From contig NZ_BMHY01000001.1 of the NCBI RefSeq assembly GCF_014641555.1, forward strand, positions 124,001 through 188,000: a DNA stretch of 64,000 nucleotides. The letters run 5' to 3'. Made by a program: the position numbers and the translations under genes. The notes beneath the pieces were generated by a model, which did not search any database, was not told the DNA's origin, and saw nothing but the letters and a program-made list of their open reading frames with translations. Of this stretch, positions 45,257 to 55,557 are shown piece by piece. Origin of the DNA: Paenibacillus radicis (ex Gao et al. 2016) (lineage in GTDB: Bacteria > Bacillota > Bacilli > Paenibacillales > Paenibacillaceae). How positions within the stretch are numbered: the first letter of the stretch is position 1; the number at the start of each line of letters is the position of its first letter.

Positions 45257-46123
45257 TTACTGCCGGTTCCACTCCAGCATTTTACGCTGAAATTGTTTGG
45301 GTGAGCAATCATTATGCTTTTTGAACATTTTGTAAAAATGGGCCATGTTCGGCATCCCAATCCGTTCGCCGACATCGGAAATGCTCAGATCCTTCGTCAA
45401 CAGCAAACGCTCTGCCCATTTGATCTTGCGGTAGTTGACATATTCGGTGAACGACATGCCGATCGTTTTTTTGAAAAACTTAACGAAGTAGTAGTAGCTC
45501 ATATTGGCGATCTTGCACACTTCCTCGACCTGAATCCGGTCATGCAGCCGTTCTTCCACATAGTCCAGGACAGGCTTGAGCCGGGCACGGTCGAACGCAT
45601 CCTGCTCGGCGAGCACCTTCCGGTTGTCGTTGCGGAGAAGGAGCAGCAGAATTTGGCGGATCAGCATGCTGACGGCCAGCTCGTAGCCGATATCTTTACG
45701 TGAAGCTTCATCGAGCAGTTGCCGGATGCAATCCCCGACTTCTTGCTTAACCGCTGGATTTTCTTGAAAAATATAATTCGCTTCGCTGAGCGGATTTTCC
45801 GTCTCGGAGAAGAAGCGCATATACGGGATCGTGCTATGGTCGAAAAAAGGCTCCAAATCGAATTGCAGCACGATATAGTCGAGCTGGGTCAAGGTCCGGT
45901 CGCGATGCAGCTGAGAGGCGCCCACGATGACGACGTCGCCGGACTGCAGATGAAATATATTCTCCTCGACGTAGAAATCGAGTTTCCCTTTTGCAATGTA
46001 AAGCAGCTCTAGCTGTTTGTGGTAATGCCAGTTCGTCGAGAGATGCTGATTGCGGTTCGTCTGGAAAATCCTTAAAGAGAGCAAGGGATTCTCGTAGACG
46101 ACTTTTTCGTTGAAAGCTTGCAT
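45257..46123 (-). CDS. AraC family transcriptional regulator
   Basis: A 288-residue regulator: N-terminal cupin (~15-110, with LELLYIAKGKLDFYVEENIF and VVIVGASQLHRD), and C-terminal AraC HTH pair (~185-285; VCKIANMSYYYFVKFFKKTI and RIGMPNMAHFYKMFKKHNDC, then SPKQFQRK). GGGAGGA precedes the ATG at 46121-46123. It is divergent from a 2-hydroxyacid dehydrogenase, so it may control that gene; the effector is unknown. Confidence 0.9.
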   Translation of the reverse strand: MQAFNEKVVYENPLLSLRIFQTNRNQHLSTNWHYHKQLELLYIAKGKLDFYVEENIFHLQSGDVVIVGASQLHRDRTLTQLDYIVLQFDLEPFFDHSTIPYMRFFSETENPLSEANYIFQENPAVKQEVGDCIRQLLDEASRKDIGYELAVSMLIRQILLLLLRNDNRKVLAEQDAFDRARLKPVLDYVEERLHDRIQVEEVCKIANMSYYYFVKFFKKTIGMSFTEYVNYRKIKWAERLLLTKDLSISDVGERIGMPNMAHFYKMFKKHNDCSPKQFQRKMLEWNRQ

Positions 46124-46272
46124 GAAAAGAATCCTCCCGTTCTTTATATGTACGCGATTTTCCGCAGCAAAGCGCTTCTCTCATTGTAGAGGGCTTTCAC
46201 GCAACACGCAACAGGTTCGCGGTGGACGACATATGCTTGTATAATATAGGAAACCATAAGGAGGCGTTGAAC

Positions 46273-47244
46273 ATGAAACCGAAAGTGTACATAGCCAGTA
46301 AAGTGCCTAACGAGGTAAAAGCGTATTTGGAGGAGCATTGCGATTGCGAGATGTGGCAGGGGGAAGAAGCGATTACCGGCGCCCAGCTGGCCGAACGGCT
46401 GACGGAAGCAGAGGGCTTGCTCGTGTCCGGGAATGCGATCAGCAACAGGCTGCTCGATTCCGCGCCAAAGCTGCGAGTTGTCAGCAACGTATCGGTAGGC
46501 TACAACAATAACGATCTGGATGCGATGAGAAGCCGCGGCATTATCGGTACACATACGCCTTATGTATTGGATGATACGGTTGCCGACCTGACGCTTGCTC
46601 TTATGCTTGCCTCGGCAAGAAGGGTGACAGAGCTGCACAATCTGGTAAGGTCGGGCGGCTGGCAGCGGGGAATGGGCGAAGGTTTGTTTGGCGTCGATGT
46701 CCATCACGCGAAGCTGGGCATTATCGGAATGGGCCGTATTGGAGAAGCGATCGTCAAGCGGGCGAAATTCGGCTTCGATATGGACGTTGCTTATTATAAC
46801 CGCAATCGCAAGCCGGATGCGGAGGAACGATTTGGGTTACGCTATTTGCAAATGGACGAGCTGCTCGCCCAGTCGGACTTTGTCGTGCTGATGACACCGC
46901 TCACACCGGAGACGAAACGGATGATCGGTGCGGAGCAATTCCGCTTAATGAAGCCGGGCGCCATCTTTATTAATGTATCCCGTGGAGACACTGTGGACGA
47001 GGCGGCGTTGATCGAAGCGCTCCAGAACGGAACGATTCGTGCGGCCGGCTTGGATGTGTACGAGATGGAGCCCGTCAGCCCGGAGAATCCTTTATTGAAG
47101 CTGGACAATGTCGTGACGCTGCCGCATATCGGTTCGGCGACGGCTCAGACCCGTTCGAATATGGCGATGGTGGCTGCCCGCAATTTGGTGGACGCCCTGT
47201 ACGGCCGTGAACCGCAATATGTGATTCCTGAATTAAAGGCATAG
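46273..47244 (+). CDS. D-2-hydroxyacid dehydrogenase (glycerate/glyoxylate reductase type)
   Basis: A 323-residue NAD(P)-dependent dehydrogenase. The nucleotide-binding fold has GIIGMGRIGEAIVKRA near residues 148-163; the catalytic Arg is in NVSRGDTVDE (~235), Glu in DVYEMEP (~263) and His in LPHIGSAT (~284). The set is typical of glyoxylate/hydroxypyruvate reductases, which interconvert D-glycerate and hydroxypyruvate; other substrates cannot be excluded. AAGGAGG precedes the ATG at 46273. It stands alone, divergent from an AraC regulator. Confidence 0.88.
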   Translation: MKPKVYIASKVPNEVKAYLEEHCDCEMWQGEEAITGAQLAERLTEAEGLLVSGNAISNRLLDSAPKLRVVSNVSVGYNNNDLDAMRSRGIIGTHTPYVLDDTVADLTLALMLASARRVTELHNLVRSGGWQRGMGEGLFGVDVHHAKLGIIGMGRIGEAIVKRAKFGFDMDVAYYNRNRKPDAEERFGLRYLQMDELLAQSDFVVLMTPLTPETKRMIGAEQFRLMKPGAIFINVSRGDTVDEAALIEALQNGTIRAAGLDVYEMEPVSPENPLLKLDNVVTLPHIGSATAQTRSNMAMVAARNLVDALYGREPQYVIPELKA

Positions 47245-47275
47245 CTGATTATTTGAATATTGAATGATTACAGTA

Positions 47276-48103
47276 CTATCTAATCCCGTATAATTTGCGG
47301 AATTGCTCCGGGCTTAGTCCCTCGATTTTGCGGAAAACAGAGCTGAAATAGCTGGCGCTGTCGAAGCCTACTGTGGCCGCGATATCGCCGGTCTTCATGC
47401 CGCTTTCGCGAAACATAATTTCCTTGCTGCGGTTGATTCGTTGACGGTTGACGTATTCCATTGGCCGCATATGCATCGTTTTTTTGAACAGCAGGCATAA
47501 GTATTGCGGTGTTACGTCGATACACTTCGCCATATCGGCGATTGTAATGACACCGGCAATATGGCTTTCAATATAGTGCATCACCGGGCTTAGCTTGGCG
47601 AGGCTTCTCTCTGAGGAGTGGGAGCCGGTGAGCACCACTTTCATTAAATCGAGCAGTAAAGCATATACAAGCTTGGAGCATTCCAGTCCAAGCGAAGCTT
47701 GTCCTGACTGTGTCAGGTTATAGATACTGCCGATCTGTGATACGACTGATTCCTGCTCATCCGTGGAGAAGACACCGGATTGCATAATGCCGGCTTGCCG
47801 GAGCAGGGGTTCAGCGAGACTGCCGTTGAAGCTGAGGTAGTGAACGTCCCACGGCTCGCGAATGGCATAATATTTATTCGGAACATGGGGGAAGAGGCAG
47901 AAGGCCTGTCCAGCTTTGACGGTATAGCGCTCGCTGCCGATAAACAGCTCGCCTTCGCCTGATGTCACTTGCAGCCATTGATAGTCTGGAAAGCCTTCCG
48001 GGCGGTCAATACGCTCCTGATTGTCCCAATGTCCGACGGTCGTCGTATAGACCGGGAGAAACCGGTCGGCTTCCGTTAGGGTAGGGAAGGAAATAGTGTC
48101 CAT
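47276..48103 (-). CDS. AraC family transcriptional regulator
   Basis: A 275-residue regulator. Cupin-like N-terminal domain (~15-130; GELFIGSERYTVKAGQAFCL, FPHVPNKYYAI) and AraC HTH pair (~170-270; DMAKCIDVTPQYLCLLFKKT and VGFDSASYFSSVFRKIEG, then SPEQFRKLYG). The ATG at 48101-48103 has AGGTGA six bases upstream; an ATG two codons earlier touches that site. Divergent from the GH42 beta-galactosidase gene, which it probably activates in response to a galactoside. Confidence 0.9.
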   Translation of the reverse strand: MDTISFPTLTEADRFLPVYTTTVGHWDNQERIDRPEGFPDYQWLQVTSGEGELFIGSERYTVKAGQAFCLFPHVPNKYYAIREPWDVHYLSFNGSLAEPLLRQAGIMQSGVFSTDEQESVVSQIGSIYNLTQSGQASLGLECSKLVYALLLDLMKVVLTGSHSSERSLAKLSPVMHYIESHIAGVITIADMAKCIDVTPQYLCLLFKKTMHMRPMEYVNRQRINRSKEIMFRESGMKTGDIAATVGFDSASYFSSVFRKIEGLSPEQFRKLYGIR

Positions 48104-48245
48104 GCTCATTCACCTCATATTCATATTTTGATAATGATGCGAAAATAATAGGATTTAGTTAGGGCCTTATCCATAATATAATCTTAATATCGTTATAATA
48201 AAAGCATTTTCACAATAACAATATATTATTGGAGGCTACTACAAG

Positions 48246-50312
48246 ATGAGCAAAAAATTTCCCCCAATTAGTCCGAAAATCCCGCAAATGCTCCATGGCG
48301 CGGACTATAACCCCGATCAATGGCTGAACCATCCAGAAGTGCTGGAAGAAGATATCCGTCTGATGAAGCTGTCCAAGAGCAACGTAATGTCCATCGGTAT
48401 CTTCGCATGGTCCGCTCTGGAGCCGGAAGAAGGCGTATTTACGTTCGAGTGGATGGATCAATTGCTGGAGCGCTTCAAAGCGAACGGCATTTATGCCATG
48501 ATGGCAACGCCAAGCGGCGCACGCCCAGCTTGGTTGTCCCAGAAGTATCCGGAAGTGCTGCGCGTCGGACAAGACGGTATCCGCAATCTGCATGGCGGAC
48601 GCCATAACCACTGCTTCACTTCGCCGGCTTACCGCGAAAGAATTACGATTATGAACCGCAAGCTGGCAGAGCGTTATGCTGATCACCCGAATGTCATCGG
48701 CTGGCATATTTCTAATGAAGTGAACGGCGAGTGCTTCTGCGATTTGTGTACGGAAGCATTCCGCGGCTGGCTGAAGGAGAAATACGGCAGTCTTGAAGCG
48801 CTCAACGCGGCTTGGTGGACAACGTTCTGGAGCCACACGTATACGGACTGGAATCAAATTGATGCGCCAACAACTCGCGGGGAAAATGCAGTTCATGCGA
48901 TGAACCTCGACTGGAAACGTTTCAGCACGCATCAAGCAACGGATTATTGCCGTGCGGAGATTGCGCCGCTTCGTGCTGTAAATCCGGATTTGCCAGTTAC
49001 GACGAACTTAATGTACGATTACGAGCCGGTCGATTACTGGAAATTTGCTGAAGCTTTCGATTTCATCTCTTGGGATGCTTATCCGACTTGGCATGATGCG
49101 GAAGACGAGAGCGGCCTTGCGGCAGCTTACGCGTTCAACCATGACTTCTTCCGTTCCGTGAAGGGCGGCAAGCCGTTCATGCTGATGGAAAGCACGCCAA
49201 GCACGACGAACTGGCAGCCAATCAGCAAGCTGAAGCGTCCAGGCATGCACTTGCTGTCGTCGCTGCAGGCCATCGCTCACGGCTCCGATACGGTTCAATA
49301 TTTCCAATGGCGCAAAAGCCGCGGCTCCAGCGAGAAATTCCACGGCGCAGTTGTCGATCATGTCGGTAATGAGCATACGCGTGTGTTCAGCGATGTGACG
49401 GATGTCGGCAATGCGCTGGAGAAGCTGACCGAAGTTGTTGGCACATCGGTACGCCCGCAAGTTGCGCTTATCAGTGATTGGGAGAACCGTTGGGCGATCA
49501 AGGATGCGCAAGGTCCCCGCAACAGCGGCATTCATTATGAAGAAACGATTCAAAGCCATTACCGTCCGTTCTGGGATCTTGGCATTCCGGTAGACATCAT
49601 TAACTCCGAGAGCGAGCTGGATTCGTATAAAGTACTCGTAGCTCCAATGTTGTATATGGTTCGTGCTGGCGTAGGCGAAAGAATTGAGAAATTCGTCGAA
49701 AACGGCGGTATCTTGATCACAACGTACTGGTCAGGCATCGTCGATGAGAATGATCTTACGTTCCTCGGCGGCTTCCCGGGTCCACTGCGCAAAACATTGG
49801 GCATCTGGTCGGAAGAGATCGATTCGCTATATGACGGCGAGACAAACCGTGTCGTTACGACTCCGGGCAATGTGCTTGGCCTGAGCGGCGAGTACGAAGC
49901 ACATGAGCTTTGCGACCTGATCCATCTGGAGGGCGCGGAAGCTCTGGCTCATTACGGCGATGATTTCTATGCAGGCCGTCCGGCTCTAACGGTTAACCGC
50001 TTTGGCAAAGGTAAAGCGTACTATGTAGCATCCCGCAACAAAGAAGCGTTCTTTACCGATTTCATCTCGGCAATCGCAGCGCAAGAAGGTATCGAGAAGG
50101 TCATTGACACGACGCTGCCTAAAGGCGTGACGGTTCAGCTTCGTACGGACGGTGAGCATGATTATGTATTCGTTCAGAACTACAACGGAGCTGAAGCAAC
50201 AATTACGCTGGACAGCGACTTGTATGAAGACATGCTGGAAGGCGGGAAGGCTCCCCTTCAGCTTCCATTGTCCGCTTACGGCGTTCGCGTATTGAAGCGT
50301 ACAGCACGTTAA
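48246..50312 (+). CDS. GH42 beta-galactosidase
   Basis: A 688-residue glycoside hydrolase family 42 enzyme, full length for the family (~650-700). It starts at the barrel with LHGADYNPDQW, has the acid/base Glu158 in GWHISNEVNGE, and the nucleophile Glu315 in FMLMESTPSTTNW. Cys residues close after Glu158 (GECFCDLC) fit the zinc cluster of some GH42 enzymes. The trimerisation domain and C-terminal beta domain follow. No signal peptide, so it is cytoplasmic and splits imported beta-galactosides. GGAGG lies ten bases before the ATG. Control by the divergent AraC regulator is likely. Confidence 0.94.
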   Translation: MSKKFPPISPKIPQMLHGADYNPDQWLNHPEVLEEDIRLMKLSKSNVMSIGIFAWSALEPEEGVFTFEWMDQLLERFKANGIYAMMATPSGARPAWLSQKYPEVLRVGQDGIRNLHGGRHNHCFTSPAYRERITIMNRKLAERYADHPNVIGWHISNEVNGECFCDLCTEAFRGWLKEKYGSLEALNAAWWTTFWSHTYTDWNQIDAPTTRGENAVHAMNLDWKRFSTHQATDYCRAEIAPLRAVNPDLPVTTNLMYDYEPVDYWKFAEAFDFISWDAYPTWHDAEDESGLAAAYAFNHDFFRSVKGGKPFMLMESTPSTTNWQPISKLKRPGMHLLSSLQAIAHGSDTVQYFQWRKSRGSSEKFHGAVVDHVGNEHTRVFSDVTDVGNALEKLTEVVGTSVRPQVALISDWENRWAIKDAQGPRNSGIHYEETIQSHYRPFWDLGIPVDIINSESELDSYKVLVAPMLYMVRAGVGERIEKFVENGGILITTYWSGIVDENDLTFLGGFPGPLRKTLGIWSEEIDSLYDGETNRVVTTPGNVLGLSGEYEAHELCDLIHLEGAEALAHYGDDFYAGRPALTVNRFGKGKAYYVASRNKEAFFTDFISAIAAQEGIEKVIDTTLPKGVTVQLRTDGEHDYVFVQNYNGAEATITLDSDLYEDMLEGGKAPLQLPLSAYGVRVLKRTAR

Positions 50313-50354
50313 TGAAATAGAGGCTGCACCTCGAATTAATTGTGCAGTAATTGT

Positions 50355-50393
50355 AAAGATCGAGCAGGCTTATGCCTGTTCGATCTTTTTTTT
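50355..50393 (+). terminator. Terminator of the beta-galactosidase gene
   Basis: AAAGATCGAGCAGGC and GCCTGTTCGATCTTT arms (one mismatch) with a four-base loop, then a long T run. Confidence 0.9.
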
Positions 50394-50400
50394 GCGTAAA

Positions 50401-50417
50401 TTAACATTCTGTTAACA
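50401..50417 (+). promoter_or_regulatory. Pho-box pair before the CBS-MCP gene
   Basis: TTAACA-TTCTG-TTAACA: two identical hexamers 11 bp apart, as in PhoP-binding sites of Bacillus. Exactly 31 bp later comes TATATT (50449-50454), a -10 candidate. Confidence 0.7.
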
Positions 50418-50496
50418 TTTCCAAGCATTGGAGTTGATGCTTTAGGCCTATATTGATGTCGAGAGTATTCGAATGAAGAAGGGTGGAACCATTCAG

Positions 50497-51729
50497 ATGA
50501 CGATATCTGTGCTGGACCTTCAAATGGAAGGCGTCTCGACAAGCGCTGACCGCAAAGCCGGAGCGGTCGGGGACAAGCATGTACAGGACACGAAAGCGAA
50601 CCCTGGCCGAAAGCAGGCAGCAACGTCCTCTGTGAGACTTGCTGATTTTATTCGTGAAGTGCCTATTCTGCACGCCGATCAGAGCTGCAAAGAAATGATC
50701 GCGTCATTCAAGCGGAATGAGGAGAGCGAGTGTGCCATCATTTGCGGCGACGACGGAGCTCCGGTCGGGTTAATGATGAGAAATCAGTTTTTTATGCGGC
50801 TCAGCCACCGTTTTGGAGCCGATTTATTTTATGAGAAGCCGATAGCCGGGCTGATGGATTCCGCGCCGCTAATCGTCGATAGCGAGCAGGAGCCTCAATT
50901 GATTATCGATCAGGCGCTAAACAGGCATGAAAGCCTATTGTACAACTGCGTTATCGTCACACACGGAGGCAGGACGCTAGGCACGCTGACGGTAGCAGAC
51001 ATGCTGCGCATTTCCAGACAGCTGCAGCAGGAAGCGATAGATGGACAAGTACAAATGATCCACGGCGTAGGCCAGCGGATTAAAGATATTGATGCGGCGT
51101 TTACCGTCGTCCGCGAGTCGTCCAAGCAGGGGGAAGCGACTTCGGCGGAGATGGTCGATATGACCTTAAGCGGGAAGAACGAGCTGGACAAAGTGACGGA
51201 TGCCTTCCGCCGTCTGGCAGACAATTCGAAGCAGCAGGAAGAGCAAATGAGCGGTCTTCAGGCGGAAGCCGGTTCGATTAGCCGCGTATCCAGACTCATT
51301 CGAGAGCTGGCGGAGCAAAGCAATCTATTAGCTATCAACGCTTCTATTGAAGCGGCAAGAGCGGGCGAGCATGGCCGAGGATTTGCTGTCGTAGCCAGCG
51401 AAGTAATGAAGCTTGCCCAGGAAACGAAACGTTCGGCAGAAGAAATTACAGAATTGACAGGCACGATTCTGGACGCTATCGGACGTACGGCCGCGGTTGC
51501 CCATGATGGTAAGGCGGAAGCCGCTGCAAGCGAAATATGCGTACAGGAAGCGGGGCGCGTCTTTGCAGATCTGTTCCGGGCTGCTGCGGGCAGCAAGAGC
51601 AGTACCGAGCAGATTGGCCAGCAGTCAGAGCAGGCGTACGGTCAGATGAAAAAAGTGTCGGAAGAAATCGACAAATTGCTGCAATCTTATTTTTTACATG
51701 AAGTTAACAAAACAACAATACTCGATTAA
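50497..51729 (+). CDS. Soluble CBS-domain methyl-accepting chemotaxis-like protein
   Basis: A 410-residue protein without membrane segments. Residues ~45-170 form a CBS-pair-like domain ([37 protein letters not shown]) and residues ~180-400 an MCP signalling coiled coil with [18 protein letters not shown] near 276-293 and [14 protein letters not shown]. Such a protein could signal to CheA from the cytoplasm using a nucleotide bound by the CBS pair; that is inference. It lies just upstream of pstS, has its own Pho boxes, and the pstS Pho boxes overlap its last codons. The CBS part resembles that of the GGDEF protein at 57160-58563. ATG at 50497 follows GGGTGG at ten bases; an ATG at 50473 lacks a site. 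Confidence 0.85.
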   Translation: MTISVLDLQMEGVSTSADRKAGAVGDKHVQDTKANPGRKQAATSSVRLADFIREVPILHADQSCKEMIASFKRNEESECAIICGDDGAPVGLMMRNQFFMRLSHRFGADLFYEKPIAGLMDSAPLIVDSEQEPQLIIDQALNRHESLLYNCVIVTHGGRTLGTLTVADMLRISRQLQQEAIDGQVQMIHGVGQRIKDIDAAFTVVRESSKQGEATSAEMVDMTLSGKNELDKVTDAFRRLADNSKQQEEQMSGLQAEAGSISRVSRLIRELAEQSNLLAINASIEAARAGEHGRGFAVVASEVMKLAQETKRSAEEITELTGTILDAIGRTAAVAHDGKAEAAASEICVQEAGRVFADLFRAAAGSKSSTEQIGQQSEQAYGQMKKVSEEIDKLLQSYFLHEVNKTTILD

Positions 51730-51731
51730 CA
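51693..51731 (+). promoter_or_regulatory. Pho-box array before pstS
   Basis: TTTACA (51693), TTAACA (51704), a weak ACAATA (51715) and TTAACA (51726) stand at exact 11-bp steps. The first two end 31 bp before TAGGAT (51741-51746), the -10 candidate; the last ends nine bp before it. Four phased repeats fit PhoP dimer binding as known in Bacillus. The array overlaps the end of the CBS-MCP gene. Confidence 0.8.
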
Positions 51732-51797
51732 AACGACTAGTAGGATAGAGTTCGTAGGGAAGATACAACAAGAAGAAAGTTAAGAGGAGTGGTTGAG

Positions 51798-52784
51798 TTG
51801 TTGAAAGGTAATGGCTTCAAGGGGATCTTAATGTCGGGTATGGTAGCAGCTCTCGTATTTGCAGCAGCATGCGGAAATGGCGGAGCGGGTACAAATAACG
51901 GTAACAATAAAGGTGGTTCGGAGCAGCCTGCAGCTACAGAAGGTGTTAAACTGTCAGGCGATGTGAAAATCGACGGTTCCAGCACAGTGTTTCCACTGAC
52001 GGAAGCAGCGGCAGAAGAATTCAATAAAGAACACCCGGACGTTCGCGTACCGGTAGGCGTATCGGGTACAGGCGGCGGCTTCAAGCAGTTCTGTGCAGGC
52101 GAGATTGCAATTGCAGACGCATCGCGTCCGATTAAAGACGAAGAAGCTGCTACTTGTAAAGCAGCAGGCATCGAGTACACAGACCTTTCGGTTGCATTTG
52201 ACGGACTGTCCGTCGTTGTGAGCAAAGACAATGATTTCGTTGACCACTTGACTGTGGAAGAGCTTAACAAAATCTTCACAACAGGCAGCACGGTATCGAC
52301 TTGGAAAGACGTTCGTCCAGAATGGCCGGCTGAGAAAATCGTAATGTTCTCCCCTGGCGCTGATTCCGGCACTTATGACTACTTCAATGAAGCGATTCTT
52401 GAAAAAGCAGGCATTCGCAACGATAAGCAAATCAGCTTCAGCGAAGATGACAACACGCTTGTACAAGGCGTTTCCGGCAGCAAAGGCGGCATTGGCTACT
52501 TCGGCTTCGCTTACTTCGAAGAGAACCAAGACAAGCTGAAATTGGTTCCAATCGATAGCGGCACAGGCCCAATCGCTCCTTCGCATGAAACGATCAAAGA
52601 CGGCACTTACGCTCCGCTGTCTCGTCCGCTCTTCATCTATATCAACAAAAAAGAGCTTGAGCGTCCTGAAGTAGATGCATTTGCTAAATACTACATCAAC
52701 AATATCGGACCTTTGGCAGACGAAGTTGGCTACATTGCCCTTCCAGATGAGCAGTATGCAAAAGAAGCAGCTAAACTTCAATAA
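51798..52784 (+). CDS. pstS: Phosphate ABC transporter substrate-binding lipoprotein PstS
   Basis: A 328-residue PstS. Lipoprotein signal with Cys25 (FAAAC), a Gly/Asn-rich linker, then the PstS signature KIDGSSTVFPLTEAAAEEFN (phosphate-loop Ser/Thr), GVSGTGGGFKQFCAGE and SPGADSGTYDYFNE, all phosphate-binding loops. It captures phosphate outside the membrane for PstCA. TTG at 51798 has GAGGAG eight bases upstream; TTG 51801 and GTG 51789 are alternatives. Controlled by the Pho-box array upstream. Confidence 0.95.
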   Translation: MLKGNGFKGILMSGMVAALVFAAACGNGGAGTNNGNNKGGSEQPAATEGVKLSGDVKIDGSSTVFPLTEAAAEEFNKEHPDVRVPVGVSGTGGGFKQFCAGEIAIADASRPIKDEEAATCKAAGIEYTDLSVAFDGLSVVVSKDNDFVDHLTVEELNKIFTTGSTVSTWKDVRPEWPAEKIVMFSPGADSGTYDYFNEAILEKAGIRNDKQISFSEDDNTLVQGVSGSKGGIGYFGFAYFEENQDKLKLVPIDSGTGPIAPSHETIKDGTYAPLSRPLFIYINKKELERPEVDAFAKYYINNIGPLADEVGYIALPDEQYAKEAAKLQ

Positions 52785-52814
52785 AATAATTAAGTAATCG
52801 CGACTCTTGGTGTG

Positions 52815-52846
52815 AATGTGGTGTCTCGTGGGACATCACATTTTTC
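52815..52846 (+). terminator. Attenuating terminator between pstS and pstC
   Basis: AATGTGGTGTC and GGACATCACATT arms (one mismatch) followed by TTTTTC. As in many pst operons this would let pstS mRNA exceed that of the rest. Confidence 0.75.
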
Positions 52847-52893
52847 ACGCCGCATATGTTAACGATTTGTAAAGGCAAGGAGAGGACGCCGAC

Positions 52894-53853
52894 ATGCAGA
52901 GCGATACGCCGCAGGCAAACCGTAAGGTGCTGAACACTAGTACGTCCATAACAAGCCCGAATGCGTTCAAGAATAACCGGGTAAGCGTAATGAACAAAAT
53001 GATGCCAATCATTCTGTTTCTATGCGCATCCGTCTCGATCTTAACGACAATCGGAATCGTCATCACTCTATTCTCGGAAACGATTCAGTTTTTTCAAAAA
53101 GTACCGATTCTTGAATTTATATTCGGCACCAAGTGGTCGCCGCTCATTACGCCAAAAAGCTTCGGTGTCCTTCCGCTGCTGAACGGTACGCTTATGATTA
53201 CGCTTATCGCCTGTCTCGTAGCGATTCCGCTGGGACTTGCGAGTGCCATCTACTTATCGGAATATGCGCCGAAAAAAGTGCGCAGTGCCGTTAAGCCAGT
53301 ACTTGAGGTGCTGGCAGGCGTTCCGACAATCGTCTACGGTTATTTCGCGCTTAGCTTTATTACCCCTCTGATCCGCGATATTTTTCCCGGAGCGGGCGTG
53401 TTCAATGCATTAAGCGCAGGGATTGTTGTCGGTATCATGATTATACCGATGGTCTGCTCACTCAGCGAGGACGCGATGTCATCTGTACCGCGTGCTTTGC
53501 GGGATGGGGCGTATGCCCTTGGTGCAACGCGGCTTGAAGTCGCACTTAAAATCGTCGTACCGGCAGCTTTCTCAGGTATTGTCGCATCCGCCGTTCTGGC
53601 ATTCTCCCGGGCAATCGGGGAGACGATGATCGTAACGGTAGCAGCAGGCGCTACGCCGACGCTTACCGGCAATCCGCTGGACAGCATCCAGACGATGACC
53701 GCTTATATCGTGCAAGTCAGCCTAGGCGATACGCCGCATGGCACGGTGGAATACGGAACGATCTTTGCTGTCGGCATGACGCTGTTCGTTATCACGTTCC
53801 TGTTAAATATTCTTGCCCAATATGTTGCGAGACGATTCCGGGAGGAGTATTAA
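52894..53853 (+). CDS. pstC: Phosphate ABC transporter permease PstC
   Basis: A 319-residue permease with six hydrophobic segments (first ~32-55). Family motifs: [27 protein letters not shown], and the EAA loop [20 protein letters not shown] followed by [18 protein letters not shown] lies eight bases before the ATG. The unusually polar N-terminal ~30 residues precede the first helix. Part of pstSCAB-phoU. Confidence 0.95.
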   Translation: MQSDTPQANRKVLNTSTSITSPNAFKNNRVSVMNKMMPIILFLCASVSILTTIGIVITLFSETIQFFQKVPILEFIFGTKWSPLITPKSFGVLPLLNGTLMITLIACLVAIPLGLASAIYLSEYAPKKVRSAVKPVLEVLAGVPTIVYGYFALSFITPLIRDIFPGAGVFNALSAGIVVGIMIIPMVCSLSEDAMSSVPRALRDGAYALGATRLEVALKIVVPAAFSGIVASAVLAFSRAIGETMIVTVAAGATPTLTGNPLDSIQTMTAYIVQVSLGDTPHGTVEYGTIFAVGMTLFVITFLLNILAQYVARRFREEY

Positions 53854-53854
53854 G

Positions 53855-54733
53855 ATGAACTCGATATTTCAAGACGCAAACCGCCAGCAAATCGCAAACC
53901 GCCGCCGCAAGGATGTCATCATACACCTGGTGTTCATTGTTGCGACATCTATCGGCGTCTTAGCCCTTTGCGCATTGATCATTGATATTCTGATGGACGG
54001 CTTGTCCCGGCTTCAGCCGGATTTGTTCACCAACTTCCCTTCGCGGAAGGCGGCAGGCTCAGGCATGAAGTCGGCAATTGTCGGCTCTATCTATATGCTG
54101 ATTATTATGCTTCCGGTATCTTTCATTCTCGGGGTAGGCGCAGCCATCTACCTGGAGGAATATGCCGGGAAAAACCGCTTCACCCGTCTCATTCAATTGA
54201 ACATCAGCACGCTCGCCGGCGTACCGTCTATCGTTTACGGTATTCTCGGTCTCACGCTGTTCGTCCGGCTGCTGGCGTTCGAGCGAAGCTTGCTGGCCGG
54301 GGCATTCACGATGACGCTGCTTGTGCTGCCGATCATTATCGTATCGGCCCAAGAAGCCATTCGGGCCGTACCGAAATCGCGGCGTGACGCTTCGTTCGCC
54401 CTAGGCGCAACAAAGTGGCAAACCGTATCGCGATCGGTCATTCCTTCGTCCATCTCTGGTATTCTGACTGGCGTTATTCTCGCTATGTCTCGTGCCATCG
54501 GTGAAACGGCACCGCTTGTGATGATCGGCGCGATGACGTATATCAACTTCTTGCCAACCAGCTTGAAGGATTCGTTCACCGTTATGCCGATCCAAATCTA
54601 CAACTGGATATCGAAGCCTCAGCTGGAGTTCAAGGAGCTGGCCGCTAGCGGCATTATCGTCTTGTTGGCACTGCTGCTCATTATGAACTTCTCAGCTATT
54701 CTGCTTCGTAACAAATACCAGAAGAAATATTAA
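53855..54733 (+). CDS. pstA: Phosphate ABC transporter permease PstA
   Basis: A 292-residue permease, partner of PstC. Six hydrophobic segments (first ~24-47); IYLEEYAGKNRFT, TLAGVPSIVYGILGL and the EAA loop SRRDASFALGATKWQTVSRS. The ATG follows the pstC stop by one base, with GGGAGGAG inside the end of pstC, so translation is coupled. The ORF is open upstream but inside pstC. Confidence 0.95.
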   Translation: MNSIFQDANRQQIANRRRKDVIIHLVFIVATSIGVLALCALIIDILMDGLSRLQPDLFTNFPSRKAAGSGMKSAIVGSIYMLIIMLPVSFILGVGAAIYLEEYAGKNRFTRLIQLNISTLAGVPSIVYGILGLTLFVRLLAFERSLLAGAFTMTLLVLPIIIVSAQEAIRAVPKSRRDASFALGATKWQTVSRSVIPSSISGILTGVILAMSRAIGETAPLVMIGAMTYINFLPTSLKDSFTVMPIQIYNWISKPQLEFKELAASGIIVLLALLLIMNFSAILLRNKYQKKY

Positions 54734-54758
54734 TTCAACTCTTGGAGGAGATTGAGCC

Positions 54759-55538
54759 ATGGCAACGGCAACGCAAGTGCAAGTACAGCCTTTAATCAGC
54801 ATCGAGAAATTGAATCTGTTCTACGGAAGCTTTCATGCCTTGAAGGATGTATCGCTGACGATTCCGGAGAAGGCGATTACCGCATTCATCGGACCTTCCG
54901 GCTGCGGCAAATCGACGCTGCTCCGTACGCTCAACCGGATGAACGACATGATTCCGGGAACGAGAATCGAAGGAAGTATCGCCATTGGCGGAACAGAGCT
55001 GTATTCCAATGAGGTTGATGTGGAGACGTTGCGCAAAAAGGTCGGAATGGTGTTCCAGCAGCCGAATCCTTTTCCCAAATCGATCTACGACAACATTGCC
55101 TACGGACCTCGCCTTCATGGTATCCGCGGCAAACAGCAGCTCGACGAGCTCGTCGAGACCAGTCTGAAATCGGCTGTACTTTGGGATGAAGTGAAAGACC
55201 ATCTGAAGCGCTCGGCTTTCAGTCTATCTGGCGGTCAACAGCAGCGTCTATGTATTGCACGCGCGCTTGCTGTAAACCCGGATATCCTGCTGATGGACGA
55301 AGCGACATCCGCACTTGACCCAATCTCCACGCTCAAAATCGAGGAGCTTGCGCAAGAGTTGAAAGACCGCTATACGATCGTCATGGTTACGCACAATATG
55401 CACCAAGCTGCGCGCGTATCCAATCAAACCGTATTTTTCCTGAACGGCGAAGTTGTGGAATATTCGGATACAGAGAAGCTGTTCTCGAATCCGACGGATC
55501 AACGTACGGAAGATTATATTAGCGGACGCTTCGGCTAA
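54759..55538 (+). CDS. pstB: Phosphate ABC transporter ATPase PstB
   Basis: A 259-residue ATPase with Walker [10 protein letters not shown] near residues 46-54, the Q-loop [14 protein letters not shown], the signature [15 protein letters not shown], Walker [14 protein letters not shown] and the switch His in VTHNM. It powers phosphate import through PstCA. GGAGGAG precedes the ATG at 54759. Confidence 0.97.
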   Translation: MATATQVQVQPLISIEKLNLFYGSFHALKDVSLTIPEKAITAFIGPSGCGKSTLLRTLNRMNDMIPGTRIEGSIAIGGTELYSNEVDVETLRKKVGMVFQQPNPFPKSIYDNIAYGPRLHGIRGKQQLDELVETSLKSAVLWDEVKDHLKRSAFSLSGGQQQRLCIARALAVNPDILLMDEATSALDPISTLKIEELAQELKDRYTIVMVTHNMHQAARVSNQTVFFLNGEVVEYSDTEKLFSNPTDQRTEDYISGRFG

Positions 55539-55557
55539 GCTTAGGGGGATATTGGCG

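Noticed and set aside
51954..52781. Minus-strand ORF of 275 codons
   Set aside because: Antisense to pstS; the plus-strand protein is a clear PstS.
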